DNA of 64,000 nt from contig JAUFSD010000020.1 in NCBI GenBank assembly GCA_033030425.1, positions 1,240,001 to 1,304,000 on the forward strand, read 5' to 3'. The first letter of the stretch is position 1. Every line of letters begins with the position of its first letter. The notes beneath the pieces are model-generated. The model saw only the letters and a program-made list of their open reading frames with translations. It searched no databases and was not told where the DNA came from. This stretch comes from Verpa conica. Its lineage: Eukaryota > Ascomycota > Pezizomycetes > Pezizales > Morchellaceae. Position numbers and translations under genes: made by a program. This document shows positions 11,876-23,200 of this stretch, one piece after another.

Positions 11876-12008
11876 CTGGTTACCCTACCGGACCACCCGG
11901 GATTCTATTCCTCCGGTGCTGCCACATCCCGTATTTGCCACACTTAACTTCACAGAGTGTCACTCATTCCAACATGAATCTCGTGTCTCACGTTTAACGA
12001 TCTTTTTT

Positions 12009-12115
12009 GTAAAACACTAAAGTTTTAGAACGGGCTAATATTGCATACAATACAAAATAGTGCCAAGTCTATGATATTGCATGATATGCAATATCAGCCG
12101 GTTCCAGCGTTTTAC
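12009..12115. repeat. Hairpin element, copy A
   Basis: Inverted arms read GGGCTAATATTGCAT on the left and ATGCAATATCAGCC on the right, with a further arm match at GTAAAAC/GTTTTAC. The loop contains TGCCAAGTCTA. The same loop and arms recur at 13721-13850, so this is a repeat family. Confidence 0.55.
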
Positions 12116-12141
12116 GAGTACATTCCCTGATAGAACTAATT

Positions 12142-12258
12142 TGAAAATGCGCCACTCTGGACTCAGAGGTCTGATCTCAACGAAGATTCTAGCAGTGCGC
12201 CGACAAATACGTTGCTCGCTAACCTCTGTTTTCGCAACAATTCTACCTAAGACTGTAG
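12142..12258. repeat. Diverged copy of the 158-bp MITE
   Basis: Aligns with 12341-12477 through CAGAGGTCTGAT, GAAGATTCTAG and TTGCTCGCTAACC and ends in a partial GACTGTA terminus. It lies in direct orientation about 60 bp before the more complete copy. Confidence 0.55.
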
Positions 12259-12318
12259 ACTACTCGGGACAGGCAATAGGTACCCGAAAATGCAAGTTTT
12301 TTATGCAACAACCGAAGG

Positions 12319-12476
12319 TATAGTCTCCCGTAAAATTAACGTGAAAGTGCGCTACTCAGGGCTCAGAGGTCTGATTGGCATCTGATGTTATCAACGAAGA
12401 TTCTAGTAGTTGGCACTGACCACATAACCCTTGCTCGCTAACCCCTATTTTCGCAATAATTCTACTGGAGACTGTA
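12319..12476. mobile_element. 158-bp MITE with TA-bounded terminal inverted repeats
   Basis: Ends are TATAGTCTCC on the left and GGAGACTGTA on the right, a 10-bp inverted repeat with one mismatch, bounded by TA. This form fits a non-autonomous Tc1/mariner-type element. The interior is shared with 12142-12258 and with 60604-60715. It has no coding capacity. Confidence 0.65.
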
Positions 12477-12498
12477 CGTTTTGATGCATAAGGGCTGC

Positions 12499-12690
12499 CA
12501 TACTGTAGAAACTCGAGAAGTTCGCTATGCGGGCGTCGCCGCCACGTACTATTAAAGTGTCCTCTAGACCCATTTAGGCCCATTAAAGCTAGCTGGAGGT
12601 AATTATCCTTACGATCAGATAGCTACTATACGTTTGATAGGAAGTGGCGGCAGCGCCCGCATAGCGAATTTCTCGAGTTTCTACGGTATC
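12499..12690. repeat. Foldback element with ~55-bp inverted arms
   Basis: The left arm 12499-12553 (containing GTAGAAACTCGAGAAGTTCG) and the right arm 12636-12690 are inverted copies with about five differences, around an ~82-bp loop. A transcript of this segment would fold into a long hairpin. Confidence 0.7.
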
Positions 12691-13397
12691 TAATAAATAC
12701 ACCCCCGCACAGCCCACTTTCGCCTGGGACGGCGATCGAACGACATGTGGGGATCTACTCGAGGCATAAGTACATATATTGGTTGGTGAGAATAAGACTT
12801 GCATTATCCGCCACTTATTATCCTTGCAATTTCTTTTGATGACTCTTATCCTGCCTAATAGTGTTTGGTTGAGGACGCAGAGACCGACAAACTTGCAGGC
12901 AAGGTTTCTGCGGTCAGTGCTCACCGCGCCAATAAAAGACCAGACAATAACCTGGCTGGTAGTTGCACCTCGATACTCGATAAATTGTCTATCTCTATTC
13001 TATGGTGTGTTGATTCTGGACTAGACGGAGTGGAGCTTGAGGCTTCAAGGACCTTCTGCGCGTTTCCTAGGGCACTAGTACATCCGGCCATGAAGCGCCA
13101 CTTAACCCTAACCTTAAAGCTGACCCTTGCTCTCTGTACTTGATTATTAACCATAGAACGGAGATCGAGGACACTGCATCTTAAGTTGAAATCTTATCAA
13201 GAGTGTATTTTCTACGAACAGTCACTTCCTGTGATTTCCTCGGACATGACCATTGTGTTCTCGGCAGTGTTCCATATAGATCCTTGTAGATCTTAGCACT
13301 TGCGAATCGGAGATGTGGGTCATTCATGATAGATCACAATGCAGGAAGATGTCATGTTTTTTAGCAAACATGCTAGCAATTGTCCCCTCATGTCCAA

Positions 13398-13548
13398 ACG
13401 GAATGCAGCTTCCAGTAACAAAGATCGAGAAATGTGAGATTCGAATTTAGGATTCTATTGTGGCAAAGATTCTAGCAATTGTACTGGCTATAGGACCCCT
13501 GCTCACTAACACTGGTTTCTCGATCTTTCTTGCCGGAGACTGCATCGC
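13398..13548. repeat. Inverted-repeat element related to the 11-12 kb cluster
   Basis: The left arm 13398-13440 and right arm 13503-13548 share TTTCTCGATCTTTSTTNC in inverted order. A similar end (TTTCTCGATCTTCCTTGCC) occurs alone at 11452-11470, so pieces of this family are scattered here. Confidence 0.5.
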
Positions 13549-13720
13549 ATAAAATTATCGATCAGGGCCTGTGGTCAGTTCTATTGCTTAAATCGTTGCC
13601 AAGGAGATGGAAGACCAACCATCTTCAATGCGATGTCTCTACCGGGAGCTGAAAATCAGGCCCAGTCTAGCGAAATCATGAACGGCATGTTATCTGTATC
13701 TAATGCATGAAACTACCACT

Positions 13721-13850
13721 GTACTCGTAATTGTAGGATATTTCCGGAACGGCCTACTATTGCATACTGCATAAAAGGTACGCCAAGTCTACGATTTTGT
13801 ATGGTATACAATAGCAGGCTATTTCGGAAACGTCTTTTAATTACGAGTAT
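13721..13850. repeat. Hairpin element, copy B
   Basis: Inverted arms start with ACTCGTAATT and end with AATTACGAGT. The loop matches copy A (CGCCAAGTCTACGATTTTGTAT). The arms are about 45 bp with several mismatches. Confidence 0.6.
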
Positions 13851-14524
13851 ATCCTTTTATGATAGCCTGGATATAATCAATATCGCGTTTAATTAGGGTT
13901 GTGATTTAATACGATATATGCTCGGGCTATGGTGGATATCGAGTATTTCAGTCTACAACTAGGTCCCAGGGTAGACACCCACCTCACAGGGTTTTTAGTG
14001 TAAAATTCTAATCTATTGTATCCATTTTAGCTTCCAAGTCACCTATTACTAGCTACACAACACCCACCAAATGCCAAATTACAATGCCAAAAGTATTAGC
14101 AATCAATATAAATAGATCGAAGGGGAGTGTTAAGAATCGCTTATATTTAATGCAGTGATGACAGATACCAAGGGGAGAGTGAGAAGGTAACCTCTCGCTT
14201 TGGCCCTGGTGGGTGGGTAGTTACTACCAAGGTGAACCTAGGAGATAAACGCTTTTTTAGCTATGTAGTATAGCGGTTGCTGTTTGGATCGATCGCATAC
14301 CCTTCTGTAACTATATTGCCAAGAACTATTAGACACGTCGTTAGGCTGCATGGGTTCAGCTGAGCTTTGTTCGTAAACGCACAACGTTGATGGTGTGGTA
14401 TTGCCTAAGTACGGAAAATGTGCGGGGTATGTGGTGCTGGAGCCAATCCCCCTAGCTTCAACCTTCCTCGGAATTACCAGTCTCCATTTCGAAAATATCC
14501 GGCAAACTCACTGGTCAAATGAAG

Positions 14525-14680
14525 TACAGTCACACCTCGCTATAAGAAACTTTTCCCAGGTCAATTCTGATTTTTTCACACCAAATTTACCCTTGCTATA
14601 AGGGATATCTTTGGAAAACTTGCTATAAGAAACGAAATCGGCTGAGTTCTTGGCGTTTCTTATAGCGAGGTGCAACTGTA
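14525..14680. mobile_element. 156-bp Tc1/mariner (pogo/Fot1)-like MITE
   Basis: The termini are 26-bp inverted repeats, TACAGTCACACCTCGCTATA on the left and its complement with two changes on the right (14655-14680). They include the TA target and the CAGT end typical of the Tc1/mariner/pogo superfamily. The interior repeats CTATAAGAAAC. There is no open frame of note. Confidence 0.8.
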
Positions 14681-15199
14681 GGTCATTAAGTAGTCCGGCT
14701 AAAAAGTGCAGGTCAAAACCATTTGGATCTCCCCGGCCCGGCGTTATAATCTGACTGGGGCACTTATGCAAGGCTGAGCCCTGGGATTTCATTATGTAAT
14801 ATTAGTCTGGTTCATGATACGATTATAACGACTAGGGTGTGCTACGAAATAGAGCTTCCAGGAGAGGATGCCATGCTTTTTTCTCGTGCATTAATAAAGC
14901 TCACAGATAATATCGGAGAGTAATGACTGAATTTCGCCTTTGACTAAATTCTTCATAAGTACCAGGCTTATACCAGCTACCCCTCCGACATATCACCTCG
15001 TCCGTTCTCGTACTAAACACCCTCTCAAGGACTAATTCAAATCATTAAACCTCCTCACCATCGCTAATTATAAACTCTACCCGTCGACAGCCACCACTAG
15101 CACCACCGGCTACTCCGCTACACCCACAAGTGCCCCCCTACAAACCGAAGATTTCACTTTATCTTACCTACTCGCACAACGTTATACCTCTCAGAAACT

Positions 15200-18049
15200 A
15201 TGTCCAATCTCCTCCGTCGGGCAGAGAGGCTAGCGTCAAAGGGAGAGAGCGAACTGGGCATCACTAGTTGTGCTTGGTGGCCGTGGAGCCAAAAACGTTA
15301 GTTAGAAAGGTCCTAACCCGACGTGAGGCAAGTACTAACCCCATGTGTTTTAGGCCCCTCTTGCGCTCAATATGCTGCCATTGACCAAGACTCTACTGCG
15401 GAACAGAAGAAATATGTGTTCTCCGTAGGGGTTTTCAGCGAATTGACCTGGCATATCTGGACTGTCATCTCTTGCCTTGTTTCAGGGGTACTACTGTATC
15501 TGAACTTCTCCGAATACACGATCGGTACCGAAATCGGCAAAGACCGTCAGGGAACGAGAAATATCCTTGGTTTGCTCCAGCTGGCGGCGAAAGCTCACGA
15601 GATCGTAATGATTGTAAGCCTAGGCAACATTGTGCGGCAATGGGTACAGCAATGCTTGATCGATGATGGCCTGTTATTGGGTCTGGTAGGAGCTGAAAGC
15701 TCCCTGTCAAACCTCGCCCTCTTAGTACAGTCACTACCAAGAAGTCTTCGTGATCGCATACAACACACACCAAAAATAACCGACTTGGGGCCCTTATCAC
15801 ATAGCCACCACAGAAGTTTTCTCTTAAGATAATTTTAGGAGAAAATAAAGAGCATGTTAAAGATATTTTTTGGTTTTTTTCCAGTTTCTTGATTGCTATT
15901 TTAGGGCCCTAGGAAGCCCAAAATATTTTGGTTGTAAGAATACCCCCAGGTCCCAAGCAAATCTTACATAGCAACAGGCTTTCCACACAGAATATTTTAT
16001 TCCCCCCCAGAACTATTTTCTATAAGGTTGAGAATTTAGAACTAGTATCTCTAGATATTCAAGAATTTTATTATGACTTTATAATTAAGAATAATTGTGG
16101 TGTTATTGGGTGGGAAAGGCCAAAAATCGGGTACTTTTGGTGTGTATTACCCCAATCACGAAGACTTCTTGGTAGTGACTGTATCACGGGAGTTTAGAGC
16201 AGCGATCTCCTGTAGTATCGGTATGCTAGGTCAACAGGGCGAAGGGCAATATGCCCATCATCAGCGGCGGCGGGGGAAAATGATGATTCTACTTTTGGCA
16301 TGTCTTGCTTTTGGCTGTCTTCTGTGCTCCTTGGTAGGCCCAGCCAGCGCAGTGTTAATGATACCCCAGTACAATTGGTTTCACGAATCGGACATAGACA
16401 GGGAGGCGATGCTCACTCCCAGAGCCCATGACACCTTTACAGAAAGTTACACGAAGGAATACCCTACTGTGCACTACCCCAGCATATTTATTGCCCCAGA
16501 TTTGGATAAGAATGGTATTGGGAACAGGGGAATCAGCTTTCTTATTCGGTCGTACAACTGGAGGGGTGCGATGATTAATAGGAAACCTGAACAAAAGAGT
16601 ACCTACTTGTATGAGGATTTTACCATTTCAGCGCAAACGAGAATCAATGTCACTACATCGCTCAACCGTTCGCTTGCTGTCGATGCTACCTGGGAAGGTG
16701 AGACTACACTTACTAGCGTCATGCCCGATGGCATCGTCAAAACCAACCTAAGGCTCGGTGACTATGATACTGCCCATAAGAAACGTTACCCAGAGATCAA
16801 CTATTCTGCTGAACTGACTGGCATCGAAGTCAAAACTGTCTGCCGCAGACAGAAGAAGCTGAATTGCGAGCATTTGGGTGAAGGAGTTGCTAATAGCACA
16901 CAGTGGTGCTACCTCACCGCCAGCGGGGACCCTACCAAAGGCCAGTTGCAAAGCAGCAAAGACTTGCTGCTTGTGGCCAGCCCTACCTCCAACGATGCGA
17001 GGCTATGGATTGTTGAAGGGCCGAGCACAGCTAATCACACAGAGCTTTCAGACTCTATCGTTGTTATTCTTGAGTTGATTGCAGGGGTGCAACAAGAACC
17101 TTCCCTCATTGTATGCTCAATATTTGCAGCATTCAAGTCAGTTACTACTTGTTCATCTACCGATCCCTTTTCTCCCGAAAAGCTAGAATTTCATGAGTAT
17201 ATCACCTACTTCCATGGTGAATCCGCCACGCAGGGTCCAACACACAAGCTGCTTTACCACAAGAGCTGGCTTGAACACGTGCATGGGCTACATGCACCCA
17301 CATACGCTAATAGTCCCTGTGATGATATGTACAACAGGACATACTCTTGCCGTGGACGCGCAGAGGAGTCCCCAAACAAGGACTTGAAAAAATGGGGTAA
17401 CGAGGTTATCTATGCATCAGGATACGGTGATGACTATCAATCTCTATGGTGGTACCCGTCGACAAAACCTGTCGAAGCTTCTATGGCTGAGACAATTATC
17501 GGTGGCATATTTATGTATGCTTTTTTCTGCCTAAAAACATCCCAATCGCAGTACCCCCAAGGTCCCGCTAAGGTTCCACCAGCTTACCCTCCAAGCCTCA
17601 TGGTTGGTCCTCTTGAAGACTATAAGCTATATACAAGTTCACCGGTTAAAATTGAATGGCGTCTTTACGGGTTCAAGCTCGGGTCACGCACAAGCAAGCT
17701 CGGCGTAGTTGTGTTGATTGCGCATAGCATCATTGTATTGACAGGGTCACTATGGCAATATCGTAGGATTATTCTCATTCAGGCGTGGGGCTCCATGCCA
17801 GAGTATGTGATGCTATGTCTCGGAAGCGATCCTGCTCATGCTTGCAGCCATGTAGACAATACATGTGCAGGGATTTCCCAGGACGAAACATTTAATAAGA
17901 TTGTCAGGATTAGGGAGGTAACGAAAGAGCATTTGGAGCTTGTGGTGGTATCACCCGAAACCATACTGTTGGGATCGGTGGTGGATCGAGAAAAGAGGTA
18001 CGGGTCTTTCGGGGAGGGGAGTAGGCGGATGAAGGAGAAACTCGAGTAA
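15200..18049 (+). pseudogene. Polytopic membrane protein gene disrupted by a MITE
   Basis: Exon 1 is 15200-15296; intron 15297-15353 has a textbook branch (GTACTAACC) and TTTTAG acceptor; exon 2 starts at 15354. The frame breaks at 15726, where a 458-bp MITE begins, and resumes at 16184. Skipping the element while keeping one TA gives an exact in-frame join (LALLV|SREF) and a protein of 778 aa. Hydrophobic segments include TVISCLVSGVLLYLNF, a long one after QRRRGK (MMILLLACLAFGCLLCSLVG), GGIFMYAFF and LGVVVLIAHSIIVLTG. There are several N-glycosylation sequons and paired Cys in the central region. The layout matches a large ascomycete family of uncharacterised membrane proteins (N-terminal TM pair, extracellular central domain, C-terminal TM, basic tail). 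No other frame damage is seen, so the insertion is probably recent. Splicing out of the element cannot be excluded. Confidence 0.8.
15726..16183. mobile_element. 458-bp MITE inserted in the membrane-protein gene
   Basis: The left end TACAGTCACTACCAAGAAGT and the right end (…ACTTCTTGGTAGTGACTGTA) are inverted; similarity extends inward about 100 bp with mismatches. The element is bounded by TA, the Tc1/mariner target duplication. It encodes no transposase. Its terminal motif resembles the 156-bp MITE (TACAGTCAC) but the rest differs. Confidence 0.85.
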
Positions 18050-19199
18050 GACAGGTTTTGTGTGGGCTATACCTTTCCCTTGGCTATTTGAGGATTTCTA
18101 TTTTTCATTACTGGGCTATCAACTCCTCATACGAGGCAGAGTATTCTATCCTTTATTCAGATGATTTGTTGTCTGTGTCAATGAGTTTATATAAGTCTTT
18201 CCTTATATTTCAGATGTTTATTTCATATAAAACTGACTAGGTTTTGTACTGCTGTGTCATTAAGATTACTACTTTTCCCGTCGTCTTCAGCGTGTCCCAA
18301 AACATAGACTCTATTGTATACTTGCTTAGTCGTTGGGTTTATTTTTATTCTCAAACTTTATATTCCTTGTTTCCTTGTTTATGATGATGCAGGGTACTGT
18401 AGGTAAGATTTCTCTCTTTATGGTAGTTTTGATCATTATTGGCTTCTTATGGGACTAGCCTACCTATATCAAAATTCCCCTACTCAGGAACCGGACATAG
18501 TACCTAGGCTGTTGTAGAAAAATAACTAAACCAGGGCTCAATCTATTAAGGTAAGAAGGTTGGAAAGTACTCGCAAAGATCCACAAGTGCTATAGATATC
18601 TTACCCTGTTACAAAGCTGTTGAAGTTGTCCACACTACACTCACAAGAGTTATTCCCTCTACCTATTGCCCTCTCAACACATATCTAGCCCGATAGACAG
18701 GTAAAGGAGATGAGTATGTAGACATGGCACCAGCAACCCTGTTCTAGTAGACGAGACTAGATAGATATTATGAATGCAAAGTGCAGGCTTCTACATGTGT
18801 CGCTGGAGTTGTGCTGTGCCTCGGATCAAGTATAATGTTAAATAATGAACAGTTACAGGGCATCCGAAGATTCAACTGTGCTAGATCCACTAAAATGTAT
18901 AATCGAGGGAATCTTACCAACGCAGGATCGCCCTTTATATTATATAGATATGAGTAATACTGGTATTGATACTATCGTAGGTGATTATAACCTTTCTGGT
19001 GCCAACCCGGGCCGATATCTAGTATGAATGTATGATACCTAAAAGTGGAAGGTCTCTATCTACATCCATATTTCGCCACAACTACACCCTTCACAAATTT
19101 AAAAATATAGTAATACTCGAGGCTACTAGCTAGGCCAAAATGATTACTAAGGTAGATTTTTGCTTGAGATTAGATGTGGGACCCGACACCAAGCAACTA
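18050..19199. other. 3' flank and intergenic region
   Basis: AT-rich 3' flank of the disrupted membrane gene. The first ~170 bp recur in the decayed duplicate at 19200-19443. A 60-residue frame at 18845-19027 has mixed composition and no neighbours that would extend it, so I do not call it. Confidence 0.4.
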
Positions 19200-19443
19200 G
19201 GGTCGGTGGTGGGTCTTGAAAAGAGGTACGGGTCTTTGGGAGGGAAGAGTAGGCAGATGGAGAAACTTGAATAAGATGAATCCCATGCGGGCTACACCTT
19301 GCCTTCGGCTCTTTTAGGATTTCTAATCGTTAGGCTCGGTTGTCAACTGCTGGTGCTGGGAAGGGTCTTTTTTTATATAGTCAGCTGGGCCGGGCGGGGT
19401 CTACGTTAATGAGTTTAAGTAGTTTTTCCTTGTATTCCAGTGT
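19200..19443 (+). pseudogene. Decayed duplicate of the 3' end of the membrane-protein gene
   Basis: Matches 17971-18215: the codons for GSVVDREKRYGSFGEGSRRM, the stop and ~170 bp of 3' flank are recognisable (GGTCGGTGGTGGGTCTTGAA, then AAAAGAGGTACGGGTCTTTG). Small indels shift the frame. Similarity stops at the GC-rich repeat starting near 19444. It shows that a segmental duplication once covered at least the gene's 3' end. Confidence 0.75.
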
Positions 19444-19880
19444 TCGCAACCGTCCGGGGCCCCCACAGGGTGCCCTACGGGGGCCCTACCGCCACCCTAG
19501 GACCGGACGGACTATGAGTTGTGGTCCGTCCGGGGTCAGAAGCTCTCCGGACTATGGGGCTTATAGGGCCCCAAAGGGCTCGACAGGCCTACACAAAGGA
19601 AGAGTTTAGCATTTCTTGGCAAGTCAAATAATGAAATATCAACTATAACTCCATAGATAAATACCTAAAGTAAGTTCTTGGCGAGTTGGGACATTAAGAT
19701 CAACCCTAACCCACCTGACCTTGGCGCCCTGCCGGCAACTATAGTCCATTCAGTCCGTCCAGTCTTCGATCTCTGCGCTCTAGGGTAAGTATAGTACCTG
19801 GATGAGGGAGACTATGGGGTGTAGGGCGTCCAGTCCTAGGACCAAGGACGGACGGACTGCCCTGTTGCCTTCACTGTTGT
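19444..19880. repeat. GC-rich dispersed repeat with GTCCGTCC motifs
   Basis: A GC-rich block with repeated short inverted motifs (ACCGTCCGGGG, GGACGGACGGACT). The part at 19702-19880 matches the right arm of the repeat at 51955-52132 (ACCCTA…ACTTGGC…GGACGGACGGACTGCC against GACGGATGGACTTCCC). The motif CGTCCGGGGCCCCC also recurs at 45153-45171. Confidence 0.55.
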
Positions 19881-20215
19881 ATTCAAATATGCCGTTCACA
19901 AATACAATGTACCCAACAGGCGGTAAACAGTAATTCTACCGACTGTGTAAGTTGGTTAGTAGGCACTGTAGGCTCAGTAGACTACTTTAAAAAGATCCAA
20001 ATACATATCCTCTACAGCATATGACAGCGCGGCGGTATGAGCATGAGACAGCGCTAGATAATAGAAGTACTCGGAGCTGTCTAGGGAAAAAGAGTAGTGA
20101 CAGCTATATTAAACCAAAAATCAATATGTACAGTGGAGTTTAAGGTCCTTAAATAAAAACAATAAGAGTGGACCATAAAATTATACAATCTGTAGAATCT
20201 AGTCTGTTCGATCAC

Positions 20216-23200
20216 TCAACAAGAGGCATCACACCTAGTCCCAATCAGCCATGGGTCCTGTAGGGCTAATTCTGCAGTCGGTCGGTTTTGGGGGGATGGA
20301 GCCAATAGGCTCTTTATAAAAGCTATTCCACCCTCATTCACATTGGATTTTCGTAAAATCTCAGTGGGAAACTCTATGTTACCTTTACAGTATTCGTAAA
20401 GGGAGAGCATATCGGTCCTGCGGATCGATGGTGACCCCCCTACAACGCCTGATTCCGCGCCATATTCTTCTGTAGCACTAGTAGTGGTAGTAAAAGGTGT
20501 ATGCGAAGTCAAAAGCTCATGTACAAGAGAGCCTAATGGCCATATATCTAACGCGTAAGCAGGGAATTTTATGCCTCTAGGGCCTCGGGGGATTGCTCCC
20601 ATTATCTCAGGGGGGCTGTAGCATTCGGTTCCCCACTGGGTTTTTACGGTCGTGCCAATCGCTTGTTTCGATACACCAAAGTCGGCAATTTTGACCCAAA
20701 TGGGGTTAAGACGAGCTATAAGGATATTCTGTAGTGGTTATTTTGATTAGCATCAGGTGTCAATTGTATTATGGGAATAAGTAAAAGACAGGAGCACAAC
20801 TTGCGGCTTAATATCACGGTGGTATATCTTCTTGCTATGAAGGATCTCTAATCCTCGTAAGATCTGAGTAGTAATATCTTTGGCGTTTGACTTTGCAGTG
20901 AGATGTTGCTGAATATATCCACTCAAGTCGCCATCTTTTAGATACTCCATTGCGAGAAACATAACCATAGAGTTTGTTTCCATGTACCAGCCGAAGAATT
21001 TGACAAAGTAATGATGGTACTACAGATTCACAATGAGTTATACGCAATTAGGCAAAAGGTTACAAACTTACATCTTTTAATTCAACCAATGCCAGCAGCT
21101 CTTGAGATAGACCCTCCTTTGGTTTTAGTATCATCTTGACAGCTCTTAATTCTCCCCTCTTCCGCTCCTTCTGACGCCAAACGCTCCCGGCTCCTCCACG
21201 ACCAATCTCGCACTCCTGATCCCATACCGACTCTTGAAATACACCGGCGGAGACCTCCTCTTGATGCACTATGTGGTCGTTATGGACTTCTGTTTTCATC
21301 CTATATTGGAGAAAGTTCGAAAGCGCCGCCCGCCCAGCATTTCCAATACGTAGATTCGCCGAACTATCAACTAAAAGTTTAGAGTTCGGCACGTGCGACT
21401 GCATCGGTAGGGCTTGAGAGTGCGTTCCCAATTGCTCAACTACCCTCTTATGCCCTCCACGCTCGGCCAGATTTAGTGCAGTACTCCCGGTCTTATCAAA
21501 TAATGTTCTGTCTGCTCCACCCTCCAAAAGTAATTCTACAACACTCTCTTTTCCGTTCTTTGCTGCTAGGTGTAGCGCTGTTTGGTGATTGACAGATACA
21601 CAGCTGTGATCTATCCCTGCTGCCAAAAGTACACCTACAACATCGGTATAACCGTTCATAGCTGCAGCATGTAGTACTGTATGCCCTGAAGCATCCCTAG
21701 CTGTTTTGTTGGCGCCATGGCCCAGAAGCTCCTCTACAATCATCTTGTGACCCTGGGAAGCTGCAAGGTGAAGTGGAGTAGAAAGGTCTCTCCGAGTGGC
21801 ATTTATATTTGAGCCTTTAGTCACAAGAAATCTAACCACATTCTCCTGTCCTTGCCAGGCTGCAGAGTGTAGTGGCGTACTACCGTCACGGGCAGTGCAG
21901 TTGACATTAGCTCCTCGATCTAGCAGCGTTTCAATTACCAGAAGATGCCCAGCCTGCGCCGCGTAGTGCAAAGGCGTAAATGGGTTTTGTTTGTCTTTTG
22001 AGATGGCTGCAATATTAGACTTCTTATCGAGAAGAAACTCCACCATATTCCTGTCACCGGTCTTGGCGGCAATATGGAGTGCGGTCATCCCCTGGCTAGT
22101 TGCCTCTATGTCGGCGCCGCTTTCGATCAACTTATCGATCACCGATTTATTGCCTGTGCGAGTAGCTAGGTGAAGTGGTGTATTCCCACCCGCATCTACG
22201 GATTCTACTCTAGCGCCGTGTTTGAGGAGAATCATAATCGATTTTTCATCGTTGTTGGTAATGGCCATGTGGAGGAGTGTCCCTTGACCATTATATATTG
22301 TATTGAGGTTGACACCGTGTTGGATGATTGCCTCCTTTAGGTCTACAGAATTTTGGTTCTTGATAGCTTTATAGGCGGAAACACGGTCTCCTATTGACGG
22401 GGATTTGTTATATACTGATACTCTAGAGAAGGGGGATGGGTGCTGAGTAGTGGCTCCTACCAGTAGCTACAAAGTCCTCAAGACAGCGGCAGACAGTTGG
22501 GTAGGTCCAATCTCTTCTGTGATCAAACTTGATCATAGTTGAATGATTCCCTTCGACGTTCATGGAAGTTTGTCTTCTTTTAGGGAGGTGAAGAACAGGG
22601 GACTCTGCTGCAAGGATCGCGTTGTATTCCTCACCCATCAACCACCTTCCATCCTCACTCTTAAACCATCTTCCGTCCTCCCCCTAGTAGACAATTAGCT
22701 ATAGCTCTGATAATACGAGGTTCGTCCAACATTCCTGCTTCAGCGTCCGCGCTCTATGAATTTCTATGAAGTTGATAATTGTGACGCTAGTAAGGGTTGA
22801 GTATTGAATAAACTTCTGTAGCTCTTGCCTCAGCTGCATACATCCAGTTTCCAGCAACTTTCTCAACACTGCACCGTCAGATTGATCGCCGATCATTCCG
22901 AGAATCTCTTCAATAATCATGTCCCGACGAGGATTACCGAAGAATATTATAGCTCGCGTTCTAGAAAACAGGGTTCCGTGCGTGTTCTCGTCCTCTTTTG
23001 CTTTTATAATTGACTAAAAATATTAGTAGGTCTTTTGTAATTAATGAGGAAAACGAGAAAGAACGAAAGATTAGCAGGCCCCCAAATGTCATCTCCCCCG
23101 CGACACATACCTGCGCAATGGTAAGAACCCCATAACTATGCCCGATGAATATTAATGGCCTTTCTTTCTCCTATACTTCAAATTAGGCTAGGGGTTGTGT

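Noticed and set aside
15323..18049. Two independent membrane-protein genes (15323-15832 and 16097-18049)
   Set aside because: The end of the first and the start of the second frame are translations of the MITE arms. Without the element the two frames fuse exactly.
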